A stretch of DNA of 58,841 nt from Veillonella sp. AM51-8BH (GTDB lineage Bacteria > Bacillota > Negativicutes > Veillonellales > Veillonellaceae): positions 1 through 58,841 of the forward strand of contig NZ_QSDY01000006.1 in assembly GCF_003463825.1 (NCBI RefSeq), in the 5' to 3' direction. The notes under the pieces are model-generated. The model saw only the letters and a program-made list of their open reading frames with translations. It did no database searches and was not told where the DNA came from. The translations under genes and the position numbers were made by a program. Below, piece by piece: positions 47,042-55,924 of the stretch; position 1 is the stretch's first letter; each line of letters opens with the position of its first letter.

Positions 47042-47611
47042 TTATGTCTCATCGTCATAAGCTATACCATATGCTTTTTGATAGAGCAAATTCGGCAATT
47101 TATATTTTTCATCACCAAATTCAGCAGGTAGAATCATAGCTTTTAGATTTTCTGCATAGATTCGTTGTTGGCGAATTTGCCCATTATTGTAATAGGTACC
47201 GCCATCATTAACGGTTCCAGTGATACCTGAGTTTCCTTGTTTTGCACGCCAAATAGAGATATATGGCGTCTTATCACCTTGTTTTAAACTTTTATCATGA
47301 TCATTAATCAAATGGCGCAAAGAACGAGCCATTTGGTAATCGTATTGTACTGAAAGTCCTTGAATCATATTAGCAGCAGGCATAGAAACATAGATGACCG
47401 CTTCGATACGACGATGACCATTCGGTGCCGTTACAGGCTTAACAGATGAAAGGTCCAAATATTTTCCATCCCCTCGTCCAGAGTCAGCACTCGAATCGAT
47501 GTGCTCAAATCGCTCTGCGTTTAATAACTCAGCTTGTGATACGGCTTGACCTTTCATGGGCAATACGAGGCAGGCTAATAACCATAGTGAAAGTAAATAT
47601 ATGCGTTTCAT
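47042..47611 (-). CDS. Secreted protein, second small family (copy 1)
   Basis: 189 aa. Signal peptide (about 1-23), then FEHIDSSADSGRGDGKYLDLSSVKPVTAPNG, YVSMPAANMIQGLSVQYDY and a C-terminal LYQKAYGIAYDDE. Paralogous to 50053 (residue pattern GNGDGTYIDKDSI, VLMPAGDMIQE, LYEQMYGVQFDDV). More distantly like the 43240/47620/50616 group. Start 47611 has GAGG. Overlaps no gene. Confidence 0.72.
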   Translation of the reverse strand: MKRIYLLSLWLLACLVLPMKGQAVSQAELLNAERFEHIDSSADSGRGDGKYLDLSSVKPVTAPNGHRRIEAVIYVSMPAANMIQGLSVQYDYQMARSLRHLINDHDKSLKQGDKTPYISIWRAKQGNSGITGTVNDGGTYYNNGQIRQQRIYAENLKAMILPAEFGDEKYKLPNLLYQKAYGIAYDDET

Positions 47612-47619
47612 CGTTCACC

Positions 47620-48192
47620 TCACTGTACCACAATATCGTCAAAATGCTGCTGATACACGGACATAAACATAGTATCCGCTATATCATACATAATAGTGTT
47701 ATTACGATTAAGTGGGAACTTACGCGTATCATTCACATAATGCATTGGCTTCGTCGCCCCATCAAAGGTATACTTCGCCACATCTACCTCTATCATAGCC
47801 AAACCAGACTTACTTTCACTAGCCTCAATCAAAGCCACCATAGATGGACTCGGATTCATTATACGAGACGAATGAATAAGGGTCGCTAACGAATAGTTAG
47901 TATCATAATCCACGGTGAGCTGTCTCTCATCGATGGTAGATTGATAAGACGTATCCATCACAACATAGTAGGTCCCGCGCAAAGAATACTGTGGCGGTGC
48001 ATAGCGAAGGGCCTCAATGGAATACGTGTTCAAATAGATATACAAGCCACCACTCTCCATAGAACCATTCATCGATCGAGTATGAACCAACTTAAACTGT
48101 GGTGACGTCTTCAACTCCTGATAGGTGATTGCCTCTGTAGGCATGGTGAAAGCCAGCAACACAAGGGCTAGCATTAAAATACGTTGAACCAT
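47620..48192 (-). CDS. Secreted protein, small family (copy 2)
   Basis: 190 aa. Signal peptide FTMPTEAITYQEL, then YIYLNTYSIEALRYAPPQYSLRGTYYVV, RQLTVDYDTNYSLA and a C-terminal YDIADTMFMSVYQQHFDDIVVQ. Aligns with 43240 and 50616. Start ATG 48192 has GAGAGG. Spaced 8 nt from the next gene, so an operon with 47042 and 46565. Confidence 0.75.
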   Translation of the reverse strand: MVQRILMLALVLLAFTMPTEAITYQELKTSPQFKLVHTRSMNGSMESGGLYIYLNTYSIEALRYAPPQYSLRGTYYVVMDTSYQSTIDERQLTVDYDTNYSLATLIHSSRIMNPSPSMVALIEASESKSGLAMIEVDVAKYTFDGATKPMHYVNDTRKFPLNRNNTIMYDIADTMFMSVYQQHFDDIVVQ

Positions 48193-48227
48193 AAAAACCT
48201 CTCTCAAACTAAACAGTCAAATACAGC

Positions 48228-49484
48228 TTATTTACTCAATAGCTTAATCCATTCCATATACCATGGAATAAAGATGGAACTATTTTCAAGACTCTCCTTA
48301 TATGTCCCTTCTTCTCGCCATTGTGGATCTTTACGTAATCTTGCAGCATCATCAAAGCCTACGTATTCGATCATATCTCTTAGCTGCTTATGCGTATACG
48401 ATGTTTTACTTTCATCATAATTAATACGATAACTGTAATAGTATACAGAATCTTTTACAACATGACGAAGATAGGATTCACGATTGGGCTTATAGGCATC
48501 AACTAAAGAACCAGGAATTCCGTTATTCCACACTACGGCGTACTGTGTAGGTGTATCCAAATCATTATATTTATGTAAATAATATATTATTGGAACCTTA
48601 ATCAGCGTGTTATCTGTCTCTTTGCTCATAATTGCGCTACGTATTACCCGTATTTTAACCCCTGTATCCTCATAAGTTCTCACCTCATGTCTCTCATTTT
48701 CTACGGCTTCACTGACTAACTTAGCAGTCTTAGGAATGCGATAGTGAAAGTTCCCCCAATGCTCAATCTGACTGTAATTATCTAATCCAGATAAGGATTC
48801 TATGGATGGAATAATATAATTACTCATCACCACTTCAGGTGCTTGATCTTGATATGGATCTTCTGTATTAACCCATCCCCCATAAGTAACTCCATACGTT
48901 GTCCTTGTATCATCCGGAGTGAATTCCGTATACATTATACGAGAATTGTTTGACATGAACTTCCAAGATGCATTCCTCAACCCTGGATAATTATATTTTC
49001 CTTCACCTTCAGCATATTTACTAAGCTCTTTACCATGAGGTGGCCCTACTACTAAAAACGAACTGAGACTCCGAACAGCAAATAATGGCCCTTTCCCAGC
49101 CTCTGTTTCTACAACATCACCACGGAAGCTAACATTTGGAACGGATAATCTAATATTCTTATCCCCTTCATGAATCAATACAACTGTAGACTGCGAATAA
49201 TCTGCAAGCTCCAACGCCTTAGCAAAACCAGGATGTTCGGAATTTAGCTTTTCAAAGGAAGATGGAGGATTTGTAGGCTTTGATTTTACAAATTGACTAA
49301 ATGACTCTGCCTCTTGCTCCGCTACTTCATTAATATGCCGATAATTCTCATACGCATTGGCAGGAATGCTCGCATCTGCTCCAGGCATAGGCGGCTGTCC
49401 GGCTGGCACTTCAATCTGTACAGCACTTACATTTATGGTGAAAGCAGTTGCTACTGCCATCATAATTACACTTTTACGTAACAT
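48228..49484 (-). CDS. Secreted protein, large family of the island (copy 3)
   Basis: 418 aa. The signal peptide and first 49 residues nearly match 44873; the body differs. Family blocks: MSNYIIPSIESLSGLDNYSQ, FHYRIPKTA, YAVVWNNGIPGSLVDAYKPN, LRDMIEYVGF. ATG 49484 has AGAGGG. First gene of the four-gene transcript 49484-46565. Confidence 0.8.
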   Translation of the reverse strand: MLRKSVIMMAVATAFTINVSAVQIEVPAGQPPMPGADASIPANAYENYRHINEVAEQEAESFSQFVKSKPTNPPSSFEKLNSEHPGFAKALELADYSQSTVVLIHEGDKNIRLSVPNVSFRGDVVETEAGKGPLFAVRSLSSFLVVGPPHGKELSKYAEGEGKYNYPGLRNASWKFMSNNSRIMYTEFTPDDTRTTYGVTYGGWVNTEDPYQDQAPEVVMSNYIIPSIESLSGLDNYSQIEHWGNFHYRIPKTAKLVSEAVENERHEVRTYEDTGVKIRVIRSAIMSKETDNTLIKVPIIYYLHKYNDLDTPTQYAVVWNNGIPGSLVDAYKPNRESYLRHVVKDSVYYYSYRINYDESKTSYTHKQLRDMIEYVGFDDAARLRKDPQWREEGTYKESLENSSIFIPWYMEWIKLLSK

Positions 49485-49525
49485 AAAACCCTCTCTTTTT
49501 CTTCTCTCACATTACAACAAAATAA

Positions 49526-49570
49526 GCACAACCTTATTAGCATAAGTATACTATGCAAATAAGACTGTGC
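49526..49570. repeat. Long inverted repeat, copy C
   Basis: As copy B, about 40 nt upstream of the 48228 gene start; the arms GCACAA..CTTATT are conserved. Confidence 0.75.
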
Positions 49571-49657
49571 CTATTATTAATAATTTTATAATTTAGTATA
49601 TATGAGTTACTTCTAATTGATATTTATAAGATTGATATTTATAAGGTTTATCTCCAT

Positions 49658-49800
49658 TTGACGATATATATCTTTATCCCTATAATATAAGTAGATAGTC
49701 AGACGAGTAGTTGCGTCAGACTCATCTCTAAACTAAATGAAACATGTAGAAATGGCCTTTTCGTTTTATCTAATTTCCGAAGAAACGAAGGCTATTTTGC
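49658..49800 (+). ncRNA. Type I antitoxin RNA, copy C
   Basis: Promoter TTGACG (49658-49663), 17-nt spacer, TATAAT (49681-49686). Conserved core and a strong stem (CCTTTTCGTTT/AAACGAAGG, about 49756-49790). Overlaps the toxin end. Confidence 0.7.
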
Positions 49801-49893
49801 TATTTCTAGACAAATAAGCGCCACAAGTGCTCCGAAGGATATCATGACTGATAAAATCCCAAGGATAATCATAATGATTTTATAACCACTCAT
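49792..49893 (-). CDS. Holin-like type I toxin, copy C
   Basis: 33 aa from ATG 49893: MSGYKIIMIILGILSVMISF, then GALVALICLEIAK. One membrane helix. Same leader hairpin (49901-49924) and ribosome site as copy A; 17 of 33 residues are shared with it, mostly in the second half. Promoter TTGTAT (49976-49981) and TATAAT (49953-49958). Confidence 0.75.
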   Translation of the reverse strand: MSGYKIIMIILGILSVMISFGALVALICLEIAK

Positions 49894-49952
49894 AAGCACC
49901 CCTCCCTTCAAAAACGAAGAGAGGCCCAACCTCATCTAACTATCCTAAGTCT

Positions 49953-49981
49953 ATTATAGAACGAACTAATATACGATACAA
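49953..49981 (-). promoter_or_regulatory. Promoter of toxin C
   Basis: -35 TTGTAT, 17-nt spacer, -10 TATAAT, identical layout to copy A. Confidence 0.65.
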
Positions 49982-50016
49982 TAAGGAACGAATAATAGAA
50001 ATATATAGATAAATAC

Positions 50017-50052
50017 AAAACTCCTATCGGTGAAAACCAATAGGAGTTTTTC
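50017..50052 (-). terminator. Terminator of the 50053 gene
   Basis: AAAACTCCTAT and ATAGGAGTTTT; the same hairpin sequence is at 52977-53015. Confidence 0.75.
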
Positions 50053-50619
50053 TTATTTTCCCACTACATCATCAAATTGTACGCCATACATCTGTTCATA
50101 CAGTCGATTAGCCAAGAGGTATCCTGCAAAGCCAAAGTCTACAGGGGCCGTTGCCATTCGTCTATCGCTTGCTTCACTTTGTGTGTCATAGCGATTTCCA
50201 TCTATATGATACTCTTTGAAATCAACAACACTAGATGTTACGCCTGAGTGCTTTTGTTTAAACAGCCACAGTTCTTTATACGATCCTAATTGATGAGCAT
50301 CCAATTTCTTAATTAAATTAGCAAGGGATTGCTTTGTATCAAAGGTGTACAGGACTTGCTTTTCTTGAATCATGTCACCAGCAGGCATGAGCACATACTG
50401 CGTGACAGCAATTTGCTTGGAGCCATTCGGTCCGTTAGAGGCCTTGATGGAATCCTTATCTATATAGGTTCCATCACCATTGCCGCTTTCACCAAAGCCA
50501 TGAAGCATTTCAAAGCGGTTCGTGTTTTGTAATTCCTGCATAGACATGCTGTGCACGGGCACCACACAAGACAGCGCCAATGCCATTGCTATATATAATA
50601 CTTTCATCATGAGCCTCAT
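50053..50619 (-). CDS. Secreted protein, second small family (copy 2)
   Basis: 188 aa if from ATG 50619, which overlaps the 50616 stop (ATGA). Met 50607 with GAGG upstream is another good start. Signal peptide about 1-25, then FGESGNGDGTYIDKDSI, YVLMPAGDMIQEKQVLYTFD and YLLANRLYEQMYGVQFDDV, as in 47042. Function unknown. Confidence 0.7.
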   Translation of the reverse strand: MRLMMKVLYIAMALALSCVVPVHSMSMQELQNTNRFEMLHGFGESGNGDGTYIDKDSIKASNGPNGSKQIAVTQYVLMPAGDMIQEKQVLYTFDTKQSLANLIKKLDAHQLGSYKELWLFKQKHSGVTSSVVDFKEYHIDGNRYDTQSEASDRRMATAPVDFGFAGYLLANRLYEQMYGVQFDDVVGK

Positions 50620-51182
50620 TTCACCACCACATCTTCAAAATGCATACGGTACGCTTCATAGAATAACGTATCTGCTATATCGTAACGCGTCGTATTCGGT
50701 GCCGTGCGCAAAATAGCACGAGTTGAGGCTTTCACCTGAATCGGCAGCGACTGTCCATCAAAGGAGAATTTCCCCAATGGTTCCTCAGTGCCCGTCATAC
50801 CTGTTTTCGTCTGTGCCGCATCAATAACCGTCGTCAACGAAGTTCCCGCCTGTTTCGCACGGTATACCTGACTTGCTAAGGACTGACGCGTATCATAGGA
50901 CACAGTCCAGGCATCACTAAAAATGACATGTTTCCGCGGCGACTGATACGCATTGTACACAGTGGCCTTAATCTTATACATAGGCAGCGCGTACTCTAGC
51001 ACCTCAATAGAACTCGTGTCTAAATACCACGTAGTATGCTCATTAGCATTAGGAACATCAGGCGTTACCTCAGCAACTACCTTAAACTGCGGTGATGACT
51101 TGAGCTCCTGTATTGAAATCGCTTGACTATGCATAGTAAAGGCTACCATGAGCGCCATCATCATGAAAAATCGCCGTAACAT
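50616..51182 (-). CDS. Secreted protein, small family (copy 3)
   Basis: 188 aa. Signal peptide FTMHSQAISIQEL; domain as in 43240/47620: WYLDTSSIEVLEYALPMYKIKATVYNAYQS, SYDTRQSLASQVYRAKQAG, YDIADTLFYEAYRMHFEDVVVK. Start ATG 51182 follows AAGGAGAG. Coupled to 50053. A further 3' gene of the large family is missing here. Confidence 0.75.
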   Translation of the reverse strand: MLRRFFMMMALMVAFTMHSQAISIQELKSSPQFKVVAEVTPDVPNANEHTTWYLDTSSIEVLEYALPMYKIKATVYNAYQSPRKHVIFSDAWTVSYDTRQSLASQVYRAKQAGTSLTTVIDAAQTKTGMTGTEEPLGKFSFDGQSLPIQVKASTRAILRTAPNTTRYDIADTLFYEAYRMHFEDVVVK

Positions 51183-51293
51183 ATATCTCTCCTTAAGACT
51201 CATAAACTATCATGTAAACTATACTTATTATACATCATATATGTAAGCTCAAATATCTATAAAACTAATATAACGGTACTCATTTATCACAAT

Positions 51294-51337
51294 TTGACGA
51301 GTAAGGCAAATAAGCGCCACAAGTGCTTCAAAGGAAT
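51294..51337. repeat. Eroded type I module, copy E
   Basis: The -35 TTGACG of the antitoxin RNA (51294-51299) is fused to the C-terminal toxin codons (LVALICLT on the minus strand, 51301-51337). The RNA and most of the toxin are gone. Confidence 0.6.
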
Positions 51338-51343
51338 GCATAG

Positions 51344-51372
51344 AAAAAGCCCGTATTAACGGGCTTTTTTTA
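51344..51372 (+). terminator. Strong terminator
   Basis: AAAAGCCCG with CGGGCTTTTTTT. It follows fragment E and precedes the symporter gene. Confidence 0.75.
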
Positions 51373-51532
51373 GTTCCTAATATATATACATTCTCCAATA
51401 TATCAAGAAACTCCTCTTTGTATTTTCTCCAGTTTTTATGGATAATTAAACTATACTTGATATATGCCCCGCAAGTAGGTAAGGGTGATTTAGTATGTGT
51501 CTCTAACTAGTTTGTAGTTTAGGAGGTGGCAT

Positions 51533-52947
51533 ATGGACTCTTTAACTATTATATGGGTTATTGTTTGTGCCTATTTATTACTGAATTTATTGGTCGGCGT
51601 GTATTGTCATATTCGTGTAAAAGATAGTACTGACTATCTACTCGCAGGTCGTCGTATTGGGGTTCTTATGACGGCAGGCACATTAGCAGCTACGGAGATC
51701 GGTGGCGGGAGTACCGTTGGTGTAGCCGCAAAAGCGTATGGTTCTTGGGGTTTATCTGCAGGTTGGTACGTAGTCTCTGCAGGGATTGGGGTTATTCTCG
51801 TTGCTTTCATCGCACCGCTTTTACGTCGTGCTATGGCAACAACAGTGCCAGAGATCATCGGTCGTCGCTTCGGTGGCTCTAGTCATCTCATTACATCGAT
51901 TCTCTCTATGCTCGCAACCATTACACTTGCAGGCGTACAGATTACAGCGACAGCAACTATTATTAGCGTTCTCACCGGGCTTTCAACAGAGCTCGCCATC
52001 CTCATCTGCGGTGCGGTTCTCGTAATTTACACCATGTCCGGTGGCATGTGGAGCGTAACGATGACGGACGTTATCCATTTCTTCGTTCTCGTTGGGGGCT
52101 TCTCCCTCGCTGTGCCGTTCGTATTGCACAATGTGGGCGGCTGGGAATCGGTAGTGGCAAAATTACCACCTGAACAGCTCGGCTTCACTAAGGTTGGTTG
52201 GAAAACCATCATCGGCCTTATTATCATGTACTTCATGACCTTCTCCACCGGCCAAGAGTCCGTACAACGGTACTTCGCCGCGAAGGACGAAAAAACAGCC
52301 GTTCTTGGTTCCATCATTTGTGGTATTATCATGGCTCTATTTGCCTTCGTTCCTGCCGTGTTAGGCCTCGTAGCATTAGCTGAGTTTCCAAACATCGAAG
52401 CGAATAACGCGGTGGCAACGGTAGCACTTAACCTCATGCCTCCAATAATGGCAGGCTTCGTTATGGCCGCTGTCGTATCAGCGACGCTTTCATCAGGCGC
52501 AGGCGATCTCTTAGGCGCCGCAACTGTATTTACCAAGGATATTGTGGAACATCATTTTGGTAAAAGCCTCACTGATGCTCAGCTCACTAAATATAGCCGT
52601 TTATGCGTTCTATTCCTCGGCATCATCGCCATCGTTATCTCCCTTGTAAGCAAAGCCATCATTCCGATGCTCGTATTTGCTTTTACAATGAGATCCGCTG
52701 GCCCATTCGCCGCATTCCTACTAGCCTCACTTGGAAAAATGCAACAGCTGGCGCTGGCATTTGGTCCATCGTGCTCGGCTCCATCGCAGGCGTGTACTGG
52801 GAATTCGTGGGCAACCCATACGGCATTATGTCTATCATCTTCGGTTCCATTGTCAGCCTCATCGTCTTTGTGGCTGTGGTGTTCATTGAAAGATCTATGG
52901 GTAAACCACCGGCTCCACCGGCGATTCCTGACGACTTGAAAGAATGA
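51533..52947 (+). pseudogene. Sodium:solute symporter (SSS family), one-base frameshift
   Basis: About 471 aa when repaired, twelve or thirteen helices; the SSS pattern is clear: LLAGRRIGVLMTAGTLAATEIGGGSTVG, GGSSHLITSILSMLATITLAGVQITATA, and TFSTGQESVQRYFAAKD. Imports a small solute with Na+; substrate unknown. ATG 51533 follows AGGAGG. At 52724 one G is missing (CTAGCCTC for CTAGGCCTC); behind it the true C-terminus TWKNATAGAGIWSIVLGSIAG... reads in the next frame to 52947. Confidence 0.85.
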
Positions 52948-52976
52948 TATAAAAGAAGCGTATAAAAGAACACACT

Positions 52977-53015
52977 AAAAAAACTCCTATCGGTTAAACC
53001 AATAGGAGTTTTCCT
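52977..53015 (+). terminator. Terminator of the symporter gene
   Basis: AAACTCCTAT with ATAGGAGTTTT, T-rich end. Confidence 0.75.
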
Positions 53016-53066
53016 TATTTTACAAGACCTCAACACATTACGTATTATACACATATTCATCACAAT

Positions 53067-53225
53067 TTGACGATATATCATAACCTTACTATAATATAAG
53101 TAGATAGTCAGACGAGTAGCTGCGTCAGGCTCATCTCTACTTACATAAAAACATGAAGAAATGGCCTTTTCGTTTTATACTAATCTCCAGATTAGTGGAA
53201 ATGAAGGGCTATTTGTCTTTTGTGA
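53067..53225 (+). ncRNA. Type I antitoxin RNA, copy D (toxin truncated)
   Basis: TTGACG (53067-53072), 17-nt spacer, TATAAT (53090-53095), conserved GTAGATAGTCAGACGAG and GGCCTTTTCG hairpin. It faces a toxin stub. Confidence 0.65.
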
Positions 53226-53262
53226 GACAAATAAGCGCTATTAATGCCCCAAAGGCAATACC
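53209..53262 (-). pseudogene. Toxin stub D
   Basis: The last 17 codons of a holin-like toxin (GIAFGALIALICLTKDK) with no start; its 5' half is replaced by the hairpin at 53265. Confidence 0.65.
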
Positions 53263-53264
53263 AT

Positions 53265-53294
53265 AAAGACCGTACCCCAAGGTACGGTCTTTTT
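53265..53294. terminator. Terminator between toxin stub D and the large secreted protein
   Basis: 12-bp perfect stem AAAGACCGTACC/GGTACGGTCTTT, with Ts on the plus side. Confidence 0.75.
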
Positions 53295-53295
53295 C

Positions 53296-54514
53296 TTATT
53301 TCTTTACTCTTTTATTACTAGCATGTCTTAGTTGCTTCGCATTTCCGAAGTCTAAGTATTCCATTATATTACGTAGTTCAATATGATTATACTTATTTTT
53401 ACCATCTTCATAGGTAAGCGAAATATAGTATTCATATTTACCATCTGTTATCAGATGGAAAATACGAGATTTCTTACCTGGATTATATTGCTCCAAAAGA
53501 TAAGAAGGAACACCATTATTCCATATTAAGGCTGCTTGAAGAGGTATATCTTTTACTAATATTGGATTCTTTTATAGAAAAAGTGTTTTAAAACCGTCTG
53601 AGTATACAACTGTATAGGCACCACTTTATCTACTAAGGCACCACGTGCAACAACGAGTTTCATACCAGCTCCAACATACACGCGACCTTGAAAGTTATCA
53701 CTTTTTTCCTCAAGATCTAACATCATACCCTTAGGTAGTCGATAGGTTAGATTATCCCACGTAACAGTATCACTAGTTTTATCTAGATTATCTAGTGTCT
53801 GCATAGAAGGGATTACAAAATTAGCCATTGTAGATTCTAGATTTTTTGTAATGGGCTGATTCTTATTGCCTAAAAATGCCATATACGTCTGATTTGGGTA
53901 TTTATCAAAAGTAACGGCAGCATACATTATAGGTAGATTTCCATTCGCATATTGCTCTCTTATTCCCCAGTAGCCTTTACTAATGCCCGAATACATAAAT
54001 TCCCCTTTACGTTGAGCATTTTTATTAAATCCTGAATCTTCAACTCGTTCATTAGCACCTACTAGCCCCGCAATAGCATGACGATCAAAAATATACGAGC
54101 CTTTCCCCTTTTTATCCAAGTCCTCAAAATAACTTTCTACCACGGAAATAGGCAATGTCACTTTAGCCTTATAGTCACCTTCGTGCAATAAAATTATAGT
54201 AGATTCATGCGTAATTAAATCCAAATACTTCGCATAGGCTTTTTTTAATTGCTCTGCCTGCTCTGCAGTACCTTTCTTCTCAAGAACCTCTCCATCAATC
54301 CGCTTATTATAATCTTCCATTTTCTTAATGTAATCAGCAGTAGGAATATTGCGAGTCTTATCGTAACGATAGTTCTGATACGCATTATCTGGAATACTTG
54401 CATCAGCCCCTGGTACAGGCGGCTGTCCTCAGGCACAGTATATTGCGCCGCATCAATAGGCATGGTGAAAGCTACTGCTACAGCTAAGCTCAACAAAGTA
54501 CTTTTTAGTTTCAT
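53296..54514 (-). pseudogene. Secreted protein, large family of the island (copy 4), two frameshifts
   Basis: Start ATG 54514 follows GAGAGG; signal peptide ends near IDAAQYTVPE. Frame breaks: one G missing at 54426-54427 (GAGGACAG for GAGGGACAG, the PxxPGADASIP region), one A missing at 53570-53573 (TATAAAAGAA for TATAAAAAGAA). With both repaired the length is 406 aa, exactly as its paralogue 44873. Family blocks are all present (FVIPSMQTLDNLDKTSD, LTYRLPKGM, LIWNNGVPSYLLEQYNPGK, LRNIMEYLDF). Probably a live gene with sequencing errors. Confidence 0.8.
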
Positions 54515-54534
54515 ACAACACCTCTCAAACAATA

Positions 54535-54589
54535 ATAGGCACGTTCTCTCATTAGTATAAGTATACTATATCCTCGAGAACGTGCCTAT
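54535..54589. repeat. Long inverted repeat, copy D (variant)
   Basis: AGGCACGTTCTC and GAGAACGTGCCT arms surround the common AGTATAAGTATACT core. Same position relative to the large secreted-protein start as copies B and C; arms changed in both halves, so the pairing is conserved. Confidence 0.7.
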
Positions 54590-54651
54590 GTATGGCCCAA
54601 GCGTAAAGCTTAGCTATTATATAACTTATGTAACTATTATAAATACTACAA

Positions 54652-55838
54652 TTACTGTAATTTCTGTAACGCTGCTTTAATTTCGTTTACTTCAGCCCGT
54701 AGTTCTTTGTTGTCTGCACGCAGTGATGCGTTGTCAGCTTGTAGGTCTTTGATTTGTTTTGCCATTTCAAAGCGGCTTGTTTTAAGTGTCGGATCTTGTT
54801 CGCCTACCTTGAAAGAAGCACCGATGTTAAACATGCTTTCACCACCAACGGTAACACCAGCATGAACCATGGAGTTTTCGTTCGGCTGATAGGACGCACC
54901 GATAGCGCCCGCATTTGAGTTCTTGTAATGGCCTACACTAGTCGCAAAGGACCATTTATCATTTGGATTGTAGTCCAAATAATGAAGCCCCGCCAAGGCC
55001 GCAGAGGCAGCGCCAACCTTGGACACCTGACGATCCGTATAGGACTTGGCGTTATTAAGCACCTTGTCACCAATGTTAACCGTATTATTTTCGAGCGTAG
55101 AAATGCGGTTCGTATTGTTATCGACCTGCGTTTTTACTTCGTGCAACTGACTACCGTTGATAGCATCAGTAGACGTCTTGGAACCTCGCCCTTAGACACA
55201 TTTACGATTTTATTATTCCCATTATCTAGGCCTTTGTTAGTGAGAGACACCGTTTTCTCATTATCATGGTCCCCATCGGTAGTCGTGATGGTCACCCCGT
55301 TATACCCATAATTCGTATTGTATTCAGTGCTGTTCTCATTATCATAGTGCACAATCTTCGTGCCATCTGTACTGAGCTCAGACTTATCACCACTTTGTAC
55401 ATTGCTCATGGTAAAAGTTTTAGGCTCCATCTGAGCCATGTATTTATTTTCTTTTCGATCGAGGATGGCCAAACCATAATCCTCTAACCAAACGAGCTCA
55501 TGAGTGCCGTTATACATATCAAAGTAACCCGCACCAATGCGCGAATGACGGTCATCAGGATGGCCAGCATTCTCTTCTACCGTATCACTAATAGATATAC
55601 CATCAGATTCGATACGAATACCATGGTTAATATCACCACCAGAACCTATAAACGTCCCTTGGTATGTAGGATAATTCGTCATCGAAATTTCATAATTCGT
55701 AGAGCCATCTGTATTCGTACTCCTATTAACCAACAAATTCTCACTATTTGTAGAAACAGTAGAATCTGCATGAACCGTTAAACCATTCATACTCAACACA
55801 GACACAACACCAGCTAACAATAAAAACTTTTTATTCAT
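54652..55838 (-). pseudogene. Trimeric autotransporter adhesin (YadA-like), one-base frameshift
   Basis: About 395 aa. Signal peptide (MNKKFLLLAGVVSVLSMNGL, from ATG 55838 with AAGGGG), a passenger, then VSKTSTDAINGSQLHEVKT neck and a YadA anchor of four strands (about GAASAALAGLHYLDYNPNDKW to FNIGASFKVG). After the barrel come about 50 residues of coiled coil (DNASLRADNKELRAEVNEIK), which is unusual. A T is missing at 55182-55183 (GTTCCAAG for GTTTCCAAG), breaking the neck. Such proteins mediate coaggregation and biofilm in Veillonella. Confidence 0.85.
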
Positions 55839-55924
55839 TATAATTCCCCTTATATTTACAGCTAGAACCCTATCCATACAAACCCTATATTGCATGAATC
55901 CAATAATACATAACTATTGCTGCT

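Noticed and set aside
52027..52536. 169-codon minus-strand frame inside the symporter gene
   Set aside because: Opposite-strand shadow without a ribosome site or recognisable features.
53296..53496. Independent 66-aa gene
   Set aside because: It is the C-terminal end of the large secreted protein separated by a one-base loss at 53570-53573.
41000..54600. Prophage
   Set aside because: Holin-like peptides occur, but there are no capsid, tail, integrase or lysis genes; they fit type I toxins with antisense RNAs.
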